DNA of 14,226 nucleotides from Trebonia sp. (lineage in GTDB: Bacteria > Actinomycetota > Actinomycetes > Streptosporangiales > Streptosporangiaceae), in the NCBI GenBank assembly GCA_030043595.1, contig JASHXJ010000535.1, positions 1-14,226 on the forward strand, given 5' to 3'. Numbering within the stretch: position 1 is the first letter of the stretch; each line of letters opens with the position of its first letter. Positions 7,220 through 14,226 of the stretch are shown in pieces. The notes under the pieces are model-generated. The model saw nothing but the letters and a program-made list of their open reading frames with translations. It searched no databases and had not been told where the DNA came from. The position numbers were made by a program, and so were the translations under genes.

Positions 7220-8323
7220 TTACAGCCAGTCCTTGCGGCGGAAGACGAAATAAAGGATCAGGCCGGCCAGGACCATGATGGCGCACGAGGCGATGAAGCC
7301 GAGATGGTTGCTGAAGCCGGGATAGGGCACGTTCATCCCGTAGAAACCGGTGATGAACGTGGGGACCGCGATGATTGCCGCCCAGCTCGTCACCTTCTTG
7401 GTGATGATGTTCATCCGGTTGCCCTGGATGGTCAGGTTCGTCTCGAGGATGGTCGTCACCAGGTCGCGCAGTGTGTCCGTCCACTCGGCGGCGCGCAGCA
7501 CATGGTCGTACACGTCCTGGTAGTAGGGCATCAGCTCCTCGCCGACGACGTGCAGATCGCGGCGCATCACGGCGTTCACGACCTCGCGCATCGGGATCAC
7601 AACGCGGCGCAGCAGGACCAGGCTCTTGCGCAGCTCGAAACTGCGCCGCTGCACGCGCACGTTCCGCGGCGTGTCGGCGAACAGGTCGTCCTCGAGGTCG
7701 TCGACCGCGTCATCCAGGCTCTGCACGGTCTCGAAGTGGCCGTCGACGATGTAGTCGAGCAGGCCGTACAGCAGGTATCCCACACCGCACCGCGCCAGGT
7801 CGGGGCTGGCGTCCCAGCGCTCGACGACCTTTCCGATGTCGAGCCCGTCGTCCTTGCGGACGGTGATCAGCGCCTGCGGCGTGACGAACGCGGCGAGCTC
7901 GCTGGTCGCGAGCTCGCCGGTGGCCGAGTCCAGCCGTGCCGCGTACATGGTCAGGAACAGGTGACTGTGGTACCTGTCGAGCTTGGGGCGCTCCCGCTCG
8001 AACACCGCGTCCTCGATCGCCATCGGGTGCAGGCCGAACTCGTCGCGCAGCACCGCGAGGTCCTCGTGGTCCGGGTCGCGCAGGTCGAGCCAGACGGTGA
8101 CCGACCCGTCGGCCAGGTGGTCGCTGATCTCGGCGACGGGGAAGCCCTGGGACACGAGCACCCCGTTCCGGTACAGCCGCGTCCGTGCCTGGCAGTTGGT
8201 CGGCGTGACCTTGCAGATGGCCGCCGACGCCGCAGAATCCGGATCGGCGCCGGAGCCTTGCGTCCGCGGGGGCCGGACATCGAGCGCGCCGCTGGCCGTC
8301 AGGCCGGGCTGCGGTGAGGTCAT
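7220..8323 (-). CDS. corA: CorA family magnesium/cobalt channel
   Basis: An inner-membrane pentameric divalent-cation channel carrying Mg2+ (and Co2+ or Ni2+) down the membrane potential. The protein has 367 residues: a poorly conserved, possibly disordered N-terminal 40, a large cytoplasmic domain with the expected acidic and long-helix character (HPMAIEDAVFERERPKLDRY at about 98-117), then two C-terminal helices (about 308-328 and 342-361) joined by the signature loop YGMNVPYPG (328-336), whose GMN motif is the ion-selectivity filter. It ends in positive residues, FRRKDWL, typical of the family. ATG 8323 lies 12 bases after the TGA of the Rieske gene and in the same frame; AGAGG is only 1 base from the ATG, so translation may depend on coupling to the upstream gene. 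Function is secure; the exact ion is not. Confidence 0.95.
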   Translation of the reverse strand: MTSPQPGLTASGALDVRPPRTQGSGADPDSAASAAICKVTPTNCQARTRLYRNGVLVSQGFPVAEISDHLADGSVTVWLDLRDPDHEDLAVLRDEFGLHPMAIEDAVFERERPKLDRYHSHLFLTMYAARLDSATGELATSELAAFVTPQALITVRKDDGLDIGKVVERWDASPDLARCGVGYLLYGLLDYIVDGHFETVQSLDDAVDDLEDDLFADTPRNVRVQRRSFELRKSLVLLRRVVIPMREVVNAVMRRDLHVVGEELMPYYQDVYDHVLRAAEWTDTLRDLVTTILETNLTIQGNRMNIITKKVTSWAAIIAVPTFITGFYGMNVPYPGFSNHLGFIASCAIMVLAGLILYFVFRRKDWL

Positions 8324-8335
8324 GCCTCTAGGATC

Positions 8336-9151
8336 TCACCGCACCGGCTGCTCCTTGCGGGCAAGGAGGGCTTCTGCCACGATCGGGTCCGCGTCGGTGC
8401 CAAGCAGCCGCCAGTCCTCGCCGTCGGCGAGGATCTTCTCGGCGCCGCGGATGGAGCGGAAGTCGCCACCGCCGCCGAGCGCGGGCGGCTGCTCGCCGCG
8501 CGCCAGGCCCTTGGCGGCCCGCAGCAGCAGCCGGTGCATCCGGATCAGCGCCACGTCGGTCGAGCCCAGGTGCTCGCGAGTCCGGTCGAAGATCGGCCCG
8601 GCAGTCTCCGTCGCCATCGCGTCCTGGCTGCGGAAGTCGACAATCCCGCTGTAGGAGGTCCCTTTCTGGGCGACCCGGTCGATGTTGTAGTCGTTCTCCC
8701 GGGTGTGCACGCGGGGCACGACGCCGTTCGGCTGCATCATCGTGAACGGGTACTTCTCGTAGGTGAAGAACAGCGGGCCGCCGAGGCCGCGCGGGTTCTG
8801 CGGCGGCTGGGTGGTGAAGTTGTACCGGTAGGTCGTGTAGTCGTCGACGGGCACCACGAAGATCTGCCGGGTGCTGAACGGGATCTGCGCGATGATCGTG
8901 CTCGACGGGAAGATGTACGCCGTGATCCGCGCGTGCCTGTACCCGTTCGGCGTGGTGCGGATGCCGGCGTAGCGGAACCCGTGCCACGTGTCGTCCACCT
9001 CGATGACCGCGCGCGGGTCGTGCCGCCAGAACCTCATCGACATGTACCCCGACGGGTAACCCGGCTTGTCGGTCCCGTCGTCGGGCACGTCGTCGATGGA
9101 GTCGAACTGGTGCAGGTTGGAGATGTGCGCGGTGTCCAGGTCACCGTCCAT
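8336..9151 (-). CDS. Catalytic (mononuclear iron) domain, C-terminal part of interrupted oxygenase
   Basis: Codes for 271 residues from ATG 9151, one codon past the TAG and in the same frame as the Rieske part. It begins directly in the iron-binding helix, MDGDLDTAHISNLH, whose two histidines (9 and 14) are the expected Fe(II) ligands. Later segments match the phthalate-dioxygenase-like family: RENDYNIDR (151-159), FRSQDAMATETAGPIFDR (173-190; Asp177 is a possible third ligand), and REHLGSTDVALIRMHRLLL (192-210). No ribosome-binding site precedes ATG 9151, so separate translation would need re-initiation after the stop. Without the Rieske domain it cannot receive electrons in the usual way. 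Its TGA lies 12 bases before the CorA start. Confidence 0.75.
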   Translation of the reverse strand: MDGDLDTAHISNLHQFDSIDDVPDDGTDKPGYPSGYMSMRFWRHDPRAVIEVDDTWHGFRYAGIRTTPNGYRHARITAYIFPSSTIIAQIPFSTRQIFVVPVDDYTTYRYNFTTQPPQNPRGLGGPLFFTYEKYPFTMMQPNGVVPRVHTRENDYNIDRVAQKGTSYSGIVDFRSQDAMATETAGPIFDRTREHLGSTDVALIRMHRLLLRAAKGLARGEQPPALGGGGDFRSIRGAEKILADGEDWRLLGTDADPIVAEALLARKEQPVR

Positions 9152-9154
9152 GGA

Positions 9155-9661
9155 CTACACCCAGTTGCAGTAGATGACCTCCTTGTTCGCCCCGGCGAGC
9201 TCAGCCGGGAGCGAGTCCGTGCCGAAGTCACGGAACGGCGTCATGCTCTCCACGGGTCCCATGTACGTCCAGACGATGCCGCCGGACTCGCGGATCGGGT
9301 ACGAGGTGATCTTGATCCGGTGCGCGAACGGGTGCAGCTCGCTGCGCTGATCCACGCACTGGCCGGTGACGTCGAACTTCCAGCCGTGGTAGGTGCAGCG
9401 CAGCCCGCACTGCTCGTTCCGCCCATAGAACAGCGAGGCGCCGCGGTGCGGGCACTGCTCCTCGATGAGGCCCACCTGCCCGGACGTGTCCCGGAACGCG
9501 ACCAGGTCCTCGCCGAGCAGCCGTACCCGGACCGGCGCTCCGTCCGGCTCGAGAATCTCCGACGACAGGCAGGCCGGGATCCAGTACCGGCGCAGCAGGT
9601 CGCCCATCGGCGTCCCGGGACCCACCCGGGTCAGGATCTCGTTGTCCTCCCTCGACAGCAC
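9155..9661 (-). CDS. Rieske [2Fe-2S] domain, N-terminal part of interrupted oxygenase
   Basis: Codes for 168 residues that match the N-terminal third of phthalate 4,5-dioxygenase-like oxygenases. The [2Fe-2S] ligands are clear: CPH (Cys70, His72) and CTYH (Cys89, His92), with 16 residues between the pairs. GTG 9661 is well supported by AAGGAGGT (9667-9674) 5 bases upstream, the best ribosome-binding site on the minus strand here. The product ends at TAG 9155-9157 just after CNWV, before the catalytic iron site, so it could transfer an electron but not oxygenate. It follows the glutamate decarboxylase gene on the same strand, separated by 102 bases with a hairpin. No reductase or ferredoxin partner gene is in the window. 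Confidence 0.85.
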   Translation of the reverse strand: MLSREDNEILTRVGPGTPMGDLLRRYWIPACLSSEILEPDGAPVRVRLLGEDLVAFRDTSGQVGLIEEQCPHRGASLFYGRNEQCGLRCTYHGWKFDVTGQCVDQRSELHPFAHRIKITSYPIRESGGIVWTYMGPVESMTPFRDFGTDSLPAELAGANKEVIYCNWV

Positions 9662-9666
9662 GGCTT

Positions 9667-9674
9667 ACCTCCTT
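9667..9674 (-). promoter_or_regulatory. Strong ribosome-binding site of the Rieske gene
   Basis: Minus-strand AAGGAGGT ends 5 bases before GTG 9661. It is a near-perfect complement of the 16S rRNA tail and fixes the GTG as the start. It also argues that the gene was recently under selection for translation. Confidence 0.75.
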
Positions 9675-9714
9675 GGGCCATCATGGTGCCTTTCCGTCAC
9701 CGTTTCTCGGGAGG

Positions 9715-9733
9715 CAGCGGTAGTCAACCGCTG
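9715..9733 (-). terminator. Hairpin between decarboxylase and Rieske genes
   Basis: CAGCGGT (9715-9721), loop AGTCA, ACCGCTG (9727-9733) is a perfect 7-bp stem about 30 bases past the glutamate decarboxylase stop. No T-run follows on the minus strand, so it could be a weak terminator, an attenuator or an RNA-processing site separating the two genes. Confidence 0.4.
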
Positions 9734-9763
9734 TGCACACGAAATTCCCGGGGGCGCGTTGGG

Positions 9764-11170
9764 TCAGTGCGCGAACGACTGGCGCTTGGCCTGCAACTCC
9801 GGCGGCATCTGCGTCTGCGGGTGGTGCTCCAGGATCCGCAGGTGCAGCCGCAGGTCGTCAAGGAGCAGGTTCGCCAGGTCCATGCTGAACCCGTTGCGCA
9901 CCACGATCCGCATCACGGCCATGTCGGTGAGGTTCTCAGGGAACGTGTAGGCCGGCACCTGCCAGCCGCGCATCCGCAGCCGTTCCGAGATGTCGTACAC
10001 CGAGTACCCGCTGATGTCGTCGCGCAGCTTGAAGGCGAACACGGGCAGCTCGCTGCCGTCGGTTAGCAGCTCGAACGGCCCGAGCTTGGCGACCTCGCCC
10101 GACAGGTACAGCGCGATGTCCTGGCAGGTCTGCTGAACGTTCCGGTAGCCGGAGTAGCCGAGCCGCAGGAAGTTGAAATACTGCGCGGCGACCTGCGCGC
10201 CTGGCCGGGAGAAGTTCAGCGCGAACGTGGGCATCTCCCCGCCCAGGTAGTTGACCTTGAAGATCAGGTCCTCGGGCAGGCAGTCAGCGTCCCGCCAGAC
10301 GATCCAGCCCACGCCCGGGTAGACCAGCCCGAACTTGTGCCCTGAGGTGTTGATCGACGCGACCCGCGGCACCCGGAAGTCCCACTCCAGGTCCGGCTGC
10401 AGGAACGGCGCGACGAACCCGCCGGAGGCGCCGTCCACGTGGATCGGCACATCGATGCCCATATCGGCCTGCAGCCGGTCGAGCGCGGAGTTAACCCCGT
10501 CCACGGGCTCGTAGCTGCCGTCCATCGTGGAGCCCAGGATGACGACCACGCCGATCGTGCTGTCATCGCAGAGCGAGACCGCCTCGGTGGCACCCAGGTG
10601 ATACCTCCCCGGCACCAGCGGGACATACCGCGGCTCGACATCCCAGTACCTGCAGAACTTCTCCCAGCAGACCTGGACGTTGGCGCCCATGACGAGGTTC
10701 GGGCGGTCGGCCGGCAGGCCCGCGGCCCGCCGCCGCGCACGCCACCGCCACAGCAGCGCCATCCCGCCGAGCATGCACGCCTCGCTGGATCCCGTGGTTG
10801 AGCAGCCGATCGCCTCACCGCCTGGCGGCGCGTTCCAGAGGTTGCCGAGGATGTTCACGCAGCGCTTCTCGAGTTCGGCGGTCTGCGGGTACTCGTCCTT
10901 GTCGATCATGTTCTTGGGGGAGCACTCGGCCATCAGCTCTTCGGCCTCGGGCTCCATCCAGGTGGTGACGAACGTGGCCAGGTTCAGCCTGGCGTTGCCG
11001 TCGAGGATGAGCTCGTCCCTGACGACCTGCAGTGCCGTGCGCGGCAGCACGCCGTGCTCCGGCAGCCGGTACCTCGGGATCTCGCAGCTCTTCTCCCGGA
11101 AGTACACCGGGTTGATGTCGAGTTCGTGGTGGGACTCGTGTTCTTTGACCCGTTTGTGCAGTGCGGCCAT
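9764..11170 (-). CDS. gadB: Glutamate decarboxylase (PLP-dependent)
   Basis: Converts L-glutamate to 4-aminobutyrate and CO2, consuming a proton; a cytoplasmic PLP enzyme of group II decarboxylases. From ATG 11170 it has 468 residues, the usual length for bacterial GadB. Motifs: NLATFVTTWMEPEAEELM (63-80), STTGSSEACMLGG (124-136), PIHVDGASGGF with the cofactor-binding Asp246, and TSGHKFG with the PLP lysine Lys279. The C-terminus is a histidine (QSFAH). GTG 11176 would add two residues; ATG 11170 is preferred because TAGG lies 8 bases upstream, although that site is weak. The gene opens the minus-strand metabolic block and is divergent from the alpha/beta hydrolase, with about 150 bases between. 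No glutamate/GABA antiporter gene is adjacent, so a link to acid resistance cannot be concluded from context. Confidence 0.95.
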   Translation of the reverse strand: MAALHKRVKEHESHHELDINPVYFREKSCEIPRYRLPEHGVLPRTALQVVRDELILDGNARLNLATFVTTWMEPEAEELMAECSPKNMIDKDEYPQTAELEKRCVNILGNLWNAPPGGEAIGCSTTGSSEACMLGGMALLWRWRARRRAAGLPADRPNLVMGANVQVCWEKFCRYWDVEPRYVPLVPGRYHLGATEAVSLCDDSTIGVVVILGSTMDGSYEPVDGVNSALDRLQADMGIDVPIHVDGASGGFVAPFLQPDLEWDFRVPRVASINTSGHKFGLVYPGVGWIVWRDADCLPEDLIFKVNYLGGEMPTFALNFSRPGAQVAAQYFNFLRLGYSGYRNVQQTCQDIALYLSGEVAKLGPFELLTDGSELPVFAFKLRDDISGYSVYDISERLRMRGWQVPAYTFPENLTDMAVMRIVVRNGFSMDLANLLLDDLRLHLRILEHHPQTQMPPELQAKRQSFAH

Positions 11171-11310
11171 GGGCACAGCCTAACGACGGGCGAACCCGCT
11201 GGGATGCCAAGCTTTGGTGAACTTCCGGTACAGACTCTGCGCAACATTGCGATTACATAACGTGCTGAAAGGGGAGAGAAGAAGAGAGTCTGTAGAGACA
11301 CAGAAAGTCC

Positions 11311-11317
11311 AAGGAGG
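11311..11317 (+). promoter_or_regulatory. Strong ribosome-binding site of the alpha/beta hydrolase gene
   Basis: AAGGAGG ends 5 bases before ATG 11323 and decides this start. The preceding purine-rich leader (about 11265-11310) contains GTCT-GTAG-AGAC but no promoter that I can call with confidence. Confidence 0.75.
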
Positions 11318-11322
11318 CATTC

Positions 11323-12153
11323 ATGCCGTTCGTCAATGTCGGCGAAGAGAACTCGATGCCGATCGAGCTGTACTACGAGGACCACGGCGCAGGCAGGCCG
11401 GTGGTCCTCATTCACGGGTTCCCACTGAGCGGCAGGGCCTGGGAGCGTCAGGAACGAGCCCTGATCGCCGACGGGCACCGGGTCATCACCTACGACCGCC
11501 GTGGCTTCGGCAAGTCGAGCCAGCCGAGCACCGGCTATGACTACGACACGTTCGCGGCCGACCTGCACAAGCTCGTCACGACCCTGGACCTGTGGGACTT
11601 CGACATGGCCGGCCATTCGATGGGCGGCGGCGAGATCGCCCGCTACCTCGGGACGTACGGGACGCAGCGGGTCAGGAAGGCCGCGATCGTCTCCGGCGTG
11701 CCGCCCTACCTCCTCAAGACCTCGCAGACACCGACCGGCGTCCCGCAGGAGGTCTTCGACGAGATCGAGGGGGCGCTCATCCACGACCGGTTCGCCTTCT
11801 TCACCGAGTGGAACAAGAACTTCTACAACACCGACAAGACGCTCGGCAAGAGGGTCAGCGCCGAGTGCGTCCAGGACTCATGGAACCAGGCCGTGGGCGC
11901 GTCCCCGGCCGGCACCATCGCCTGCGTCCCGTCGTGGCACACGGACTTCCGCGCCGACCTGCCGAAGATCGACATCCCGGTCCTGGTCATGCACGGCACC
12001 GAGGACCGCGTGCTGCCCATCGAGGCCTGCGGGCCGCGCACCCACGAGCTCATCAAGGGCAGTGAGTACGTACCGGTGGAGGGCGCGCCGCACGGCCTGT
12101 GCTGGACCCACGCCGAGGAGGTCAACTCCGAGCTGCTGCGGTTCTTCAAGTAA
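11323..12153 (+). CDS. Alpha/beta hydrolase, non-heme haloperoxidase family
   Basis: A 276-residue alpha/beta-fold enzyme of the cofactor-free chloroperoxidase/esterase family known from Streptomyces; these proteins are natural esterases that also make peracids, which can oxidise halides. The catalytic triad is visible: nucleophile Ser99 in GHSMGGG, Asp228 in HGTEDRVLP, His257 in GAPHGL; the oxyanion-hole motif is HGFPLSG (31-37) and YDRRGFGKSS (57-66) is typical of the family. No signal peptide, so probably cytoplasmic. It starts at ATG 11323 behind AAGGAGG. It is divergent from the glutamate decarboxylase and converges with the MFS exporter. The physiological substrate cannot be told from the sequence, and haloperoxidase activity is a side reaction in most relatives. 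Confidence 0.93.
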   Translation: MPFVNVGEENSMPIELYYEDHGAGRPVVLIHGFPLSGRAWERQERALIADGHRVITYDRRGFGKSSQPSTGYDYDTFAADLHKLVTTLDLWDFDMAGHSMGGGEIARYLGTYGTQRVRKAAIVSGVPPYLLKTSQTPTGVPQEVFDEIEGALIHDRFAFFTEWNKNFYNTDKTLGKRVSAECVQDSWNQAVGASPAGTIACVPSWHTDFRADLPKIDIPVLVMHGTEDRVLPIEACGPRTHELIKGSEYVPVEGAPHGLCWTHAEEVNSELLRFFK

Positions 12154-12180
12154 CCCCAGCCCCTGCCTGAACCGCCCGTA

Positions 12181-12206
12181 CCGTCGCCGCGTCAACGCGG
12201 TGACGG
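12181..12206. terminator. Strong hairpin between convergent genes
   Basis: CCGTCGCCGCG (12181-12191), loop TCAA, CGCGGTGACGG (12196-12206) forms an 11-bp stem with a single G-T pair. It lies 28 bases past the hydrolase stop and about 100 bases past the exporter stop on the other strand. No T-run is seen, as is common for actinobacterial hairpin terminators. It may serve both genes. The remainder of 12154-12309 holds nothing else I can identify. Confidence 0.55.
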
Positions 12207-12309
12207 GATCGGGGGACGCGCAGGACGGGGGCGAGCGCGGTGCACGCGTTGCGGCACGGGCTTACAGCCGAGGCGGTCCGCCCGCAGCCCGCGGGGCACC
12301 GCGTGGTGT

Positions 12310-13773
12310 TCACGGCGCATCCGGGTCCAGCGCAGTCTCCGCACGCGTGCTCATGACTTCCGCGCCGGCGCTGGCGCCCTTGTCCCTGCGCCGGGTGCCC
12401 GACCGGATGCCGGTCGCGGCCAGGACGATGGCGAGCACGGCCATCCCCGCGCCGATCAGGTAGGAGAGCCGGTACCCCGGCACCAGGGCACCGGAGGCGT
12501 GCGCGGAACGCGCCGCCGCGGCGGTGGCCAGGATCGCCAGGCCGACCGCCGCACCGGTCTGCTGGCCGGTGGTGAACATGGCGCCGGCGATGCCCTGGTC
12601 GCGGCCGTGCACGCCGCTGGTGATCGCGATCGACGCGGTAGGCAGCGTGACGCCGATGCTCAGGGCGGTCAGCACAATGCCGGGGAGCACGGCGGCCGGG
12701 TAGCCGGAACTTTCGGTGATCCGGGAGAGCCATAGCTGTCCGAGGGTCATGCAGGTGAGCCCTGCGAGCAGTACCTGCTTGACGGAGAACCGGCTCAGCA
12801 GCCGGCGCGTGCCCAGCGTGGACGTGAGCACGACGGTGAGGGTAGCGGGCAGGAGCGCCAGCCCCGCCTCGACCGGGGAGAACCGGTGCACGTGCTGCAA
12901 GTACAGCGAGACAAAGTACACGTACCCAGACAGCACCGCGCCGACGAGCAGCATCACGGCGACCGCCGTCCGGCGGGTCCCGTCCGAGAGCAGAGACGGC
13001 GGGAGCATGGGAGCCGCGACGGTCCGTTCGGTATAAACGAAAAGAAGTGCCAGCAGACCAGCGGCGACGAGAGCGGCGAGGCTGCCCGGCGAGGTGAACC
13101 CGTGCTGCTGGCCCTGGGTGAGCCCGTAGATGAGTGCCGCGATGGCCCCGGTGACCAGCGTGGCGCCGCGGACGTCGATGCGGCCCCGGCCTTCCCCGGC
13201 GCTGGCCGGCAGCCGGGGGACGAACGCCAGCATGAGCGCGATCAGCGGCGGGTTGACAAGGAAGATGGCACGCCAGCCGAGGTACTGGGTGAGCAGGCCG
13301 CCGGCGATGATCCCGGTGGTCGCGCCGGAGGCGGTGGCCGCCTGCCACAGCGACAGCGCCCGGTGCCGAGCCGGCCCGTCGGGGCTGCCGGTGGTGAGCA
13401 GCGACAGGGCGGCCGGGGATACCATCGCGCCGGCCGCGCCCTGCACCATCCGCGCGATGATCAGCATGACCGGCCACTGCGCGAGGCCGGCGGCCAGCGA
13501 GGCGACCGCGAACAGGACCAGGCCCACGACGAGCAGCCTGCGGCGGCCGAGCAGATCGGCGAGCCGGCCGCCGGCCAGCAGCAGCGAGCCGAACGTGAGC
13601 GAGTACCCGGTGACGATCCACTGAAGCTCAGCCGGCGCCATGCCCAGCTCCCGCTGGATGGTGGGCAGCGCCACGTTCACGATGCTGAAGTCGAGCTGCA
13701 GGATGAACTGGGCGGCGATGATCAAGCCGGTGGCGAACGCGGCACCGCGCACGGCGGTGGTTCGCGTCTCCAT
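12310..13773 (-). CDS. MFS drug:H+ antiporter, 14-helix DHA2 (EmrB/QacA) type
   Basis: A 487-residue inner-membrane proton-driven exporter, typically for drugs, dyes or self-made toxic metabolites. The length and run of hydrophobic segments fit 14 helices. Family motifs: LDFSIVNVALP in helix 1 (27-37, Asp28), motif A GGRLADLLGRRR (68-79) after helix 2, motif B-like IARMVQGAAGAMVSPAALSL (106-125), and motif C region GATTGIIAGGLL then WRAIFLVNPP. ATG 13773 is chosen because METRTT directly precedes helix 1; the frame runs on upstream to about 14025 through non-hydrophobic sequence that overlaps the divergent kinase, so a longer start is unlikely. No clear ribosome-binding site is seen. A 12-bp palindrome 14 bases upstream may be an operator, but no TetR or MarR regulator gene is in the window. 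The substrate is unknown. Confidence 0.93.
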   Translation of the reverse strand: METRTTAVRGAAFATGLIIAAQFILQLDFSIVNVALPTIQRELGMAPAELQWIVTGYSLTFGSLLLAGGRLADLLGRRRLLVVGLVLFAVASLAAGLAQWPVMLIIARMVQGAAGAMVSPAALSLLTTGSPDGPARHRALSLWQAATASGATTGIIAGGLLTQYLGWRAIFLVNPPLIALMLAFVPRLPASAGEGRGRIDVRGATLVTGAIAALIYGLTQGQQHGFTSPGSLAALVAAGLLALLFVYTERTVAAPMLPPSLLSDGTRRTAVAVMLLVGAVLSGYVYFVSLYLQHVHRFSPVEAGLALLPATLTVVLTSTLGTRRLLSRFSVKQVLLAGLTCMTLGQLWLSRITESSGYPAAVLPGIVLTALSIGVTLPTASIAITSGVHGRDQGIAGAMFTTGQQTGAAVGLAILATAAAARSAHASGALVPGYRLSYLIGAGMAVLAIVLAATGIRSGTRRRDKGASAGAEVMSTRAETALDPDAP

Positions 13774-13787
13774 CGCTGTAACGGTAG

Positions 13788-13799
13788 CTGCCGCGGCAG
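13788..13799. promoter_or_regulatory. 12-bp palindrome upstream of the exporter, possible operator
   Basis: CTGCCGCGGCAG is a perfect 12-bp palindrome 14 bases upstream of ATG 13773 in the divergent region between exporter and kinase. Its position in the exporter leader fits a repressor site. A GC-rich palindrome this short can also occur by chance. Confidence 0.35.
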
Positions 13800-13887
13800 T
13801 CCGTAGGTACTGGGCTGGGGGCCAGGGACGGCGGCCATTTGTTGTGCCAGGAGGGTACCGGCGGCCAGGCCGATAAGGTAGCTTCCC

Positions 13888-14226
13888 ATGGAGCCTCTGG
13901 CGGCGGACGACCCGCGGCAGGTCGGCCCGTTCCGTCTGCATGCACGGCTGGGCGCCGGCGGGATGGGACGCGTTTACCTGGGCACCTCGCCGGCGGGCCG
14001 GACGGTCGCCGTGAAGATCGTCCACCCGGAACTGGCCCGCGATCCTGATTTCATGGCGCGGTTCCGGCGCGAGGTGGCGGCGGCCGAAGCCGTCAGCGGC
14101 GTCTATACCGCGCCCGTCGTCGGTGCCGGGCCTGACGACAGCCCGCCCTGGCTCGCGACGGCGTTCGTGGCCGGGCCATCGCTGGCCGAGCTCGTCACGC
14201 GGGCGGGGCCGCTGCCCGACGTACGT
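13888..14226 (+). CDS. Ser/Thr protein kinase, N-terminal part, cut by window edge
   Basis: 113 codons are visible, open to the right edge. The sequence is the N-lobe of a PknB-type kinase: GPFRLHARLGAGGMGRVY (13-30, glycine loop), TVAVKIV with the ATP-binding Lys43, and FRREVAAAEAV (59-69) with the probable helix-C Glu62, then hinge-like ATAFVAGPSLAELV (90-103). The catalytic loop lies beyond the window. The wording resembles the large actinobacterial kinases that carry a C-terminal sensor or beta-propeller region, but that part is not visible. ATG 13888 has AAGG (13875-13878) 9 bases upstream. The gene is divergent from the MFS exporter. It differs clearly from the kinase at the left edge, so the two are not a recent duplication. 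Confidence 0.92.
   Translation, partial: MEPLAADDPRQVGPFRLHARLGAGGMGRVYLGTSPAGRTVAVKIVHPELARDPDFMARFRREVAAAEAVSGVYTAPVVGAGPDDSPPWLATAFVAGPSLAELVTRAGPLPDVR

Larger units (their letters stand above)
8336..9661 (-). pseudogene. Rieske oxygenase gene interrupted by an in-frame TAG
   Basis: Read as one frame, 8336-9661 encodes a full-length (about 440 residues) phthalate-dioxygenase-like Rieske non-heme iron oxygenase, except that codon 169 is TAG (9155-9157). The sequence across the break reads CNWV, stop, S, then MDGDLDTAH; family members normally have Gln at the stop, so one C-to-T change (CAG to TAG) explains it. Both flanks are otherwise intact and in one frame, with no indel. The upstream piece holds only the Rieske domain and the downstream piece only the iron site, so neither alone should be an active oxygenase. 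Suppression or sequence error cannot be excluded. Confidence 0.75.

Noticed and set aside
7178..8317. A 379-codon open frame on the plus strand
   Set aside because: Antisense to CorA, whose GMN loop and helices are clear; the antisense product is His/Val/Gln-rich low-complexity sequence.
8534..10066. A 510-codon open frame on the plus strand
   Set aside because: It lies antisense to the Rieske oxygenase and decarboxylase genes, has no recognisable domain and a composition typical of a GC-rich shadow frame.
11207..11217. CCAA-GCT-TTGG inverted repeat between the decarboxylase and hydrolase genes
   Set aside because: Only a 4-bp stem, with no promoter boxes around it that I can support.
12146..13621. 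A 491-codon open frame on the minus strand
   Set aside because: It is a different frame of the MFS exporter gene; the product is Arg/Pro/His-rich with no membrane helices, while the overlapping frame gives a textbook exporter.
13774..14025. An N-terminal extension of the MFS exporter by 84 codons
   Set aside because: The added sequence is not hydrophobic, covers the divergent kinase start, and METRTT at 13773 sits directly before helix 1.

Overview
The window is GC-rich DNA from a high-GC actinobacterium. The signs are strong G/C bias at third codon positions, frequent GTG starts, PknB-type Ser/Thr kinases at both ends, a QacA/EmrB-type exporter and a cofactor-free haloperoxidase-like hydrolase. 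I cannot name the genus. There are no RNA genes, insertion sequences, CRISPR arrays or phage genes, and no gene-free stretch exceeds about 300 bases.

Left part (1-5923), signalling island. A Ser/Thr kinase gene (minus strand) runs off the left edge behind a good sigma-70-type promoter. Upstream of it on the same strand is an unrecognised protein with two membrane segments and a coiled coil. Divergent from that, on the plus strand, are a STAND-type (NB-ARC-like) P-loop NTPase with TPR repeats and a second TPR protein whose GTG start overlaps the NTPase stop by 4 bases. The two coupled proteins look like the two halves of one STAND sensor. The NTPase has no room for an N-terminal effector domain, so the divergent membrane protein is the best local candidate for its output. 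This is the part most likely to be an undescribed system, by architecture only.

Middle part (5939-11170), metabolic block, all minus strand. In transcription order: glutamate decarboxylase, a Rieske non-heme iron oxygenase, a CorA-type Mg/Co channel and a CodA-like amidohydrolase. The oxygenase gene is cut by an in-frame TAG at 9155-9157, exactly where family members usually carry a glutamine (CAG), between the Rieske and catalytic domains. It is either a young pseudogene, a read-through case or a sequence error.

Right part (11323-14226). An alpha/beta hydrolase of the non-heme haloperoxidase family (plus strand) converges on a 14-helix MFS exporter (minus strand), with a strong hairpin between them. 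A 12-bp perfect palindrome lies just upstream of the exporter start. The start of a second, divergent Ser/Thr kinase runs off the right edge.
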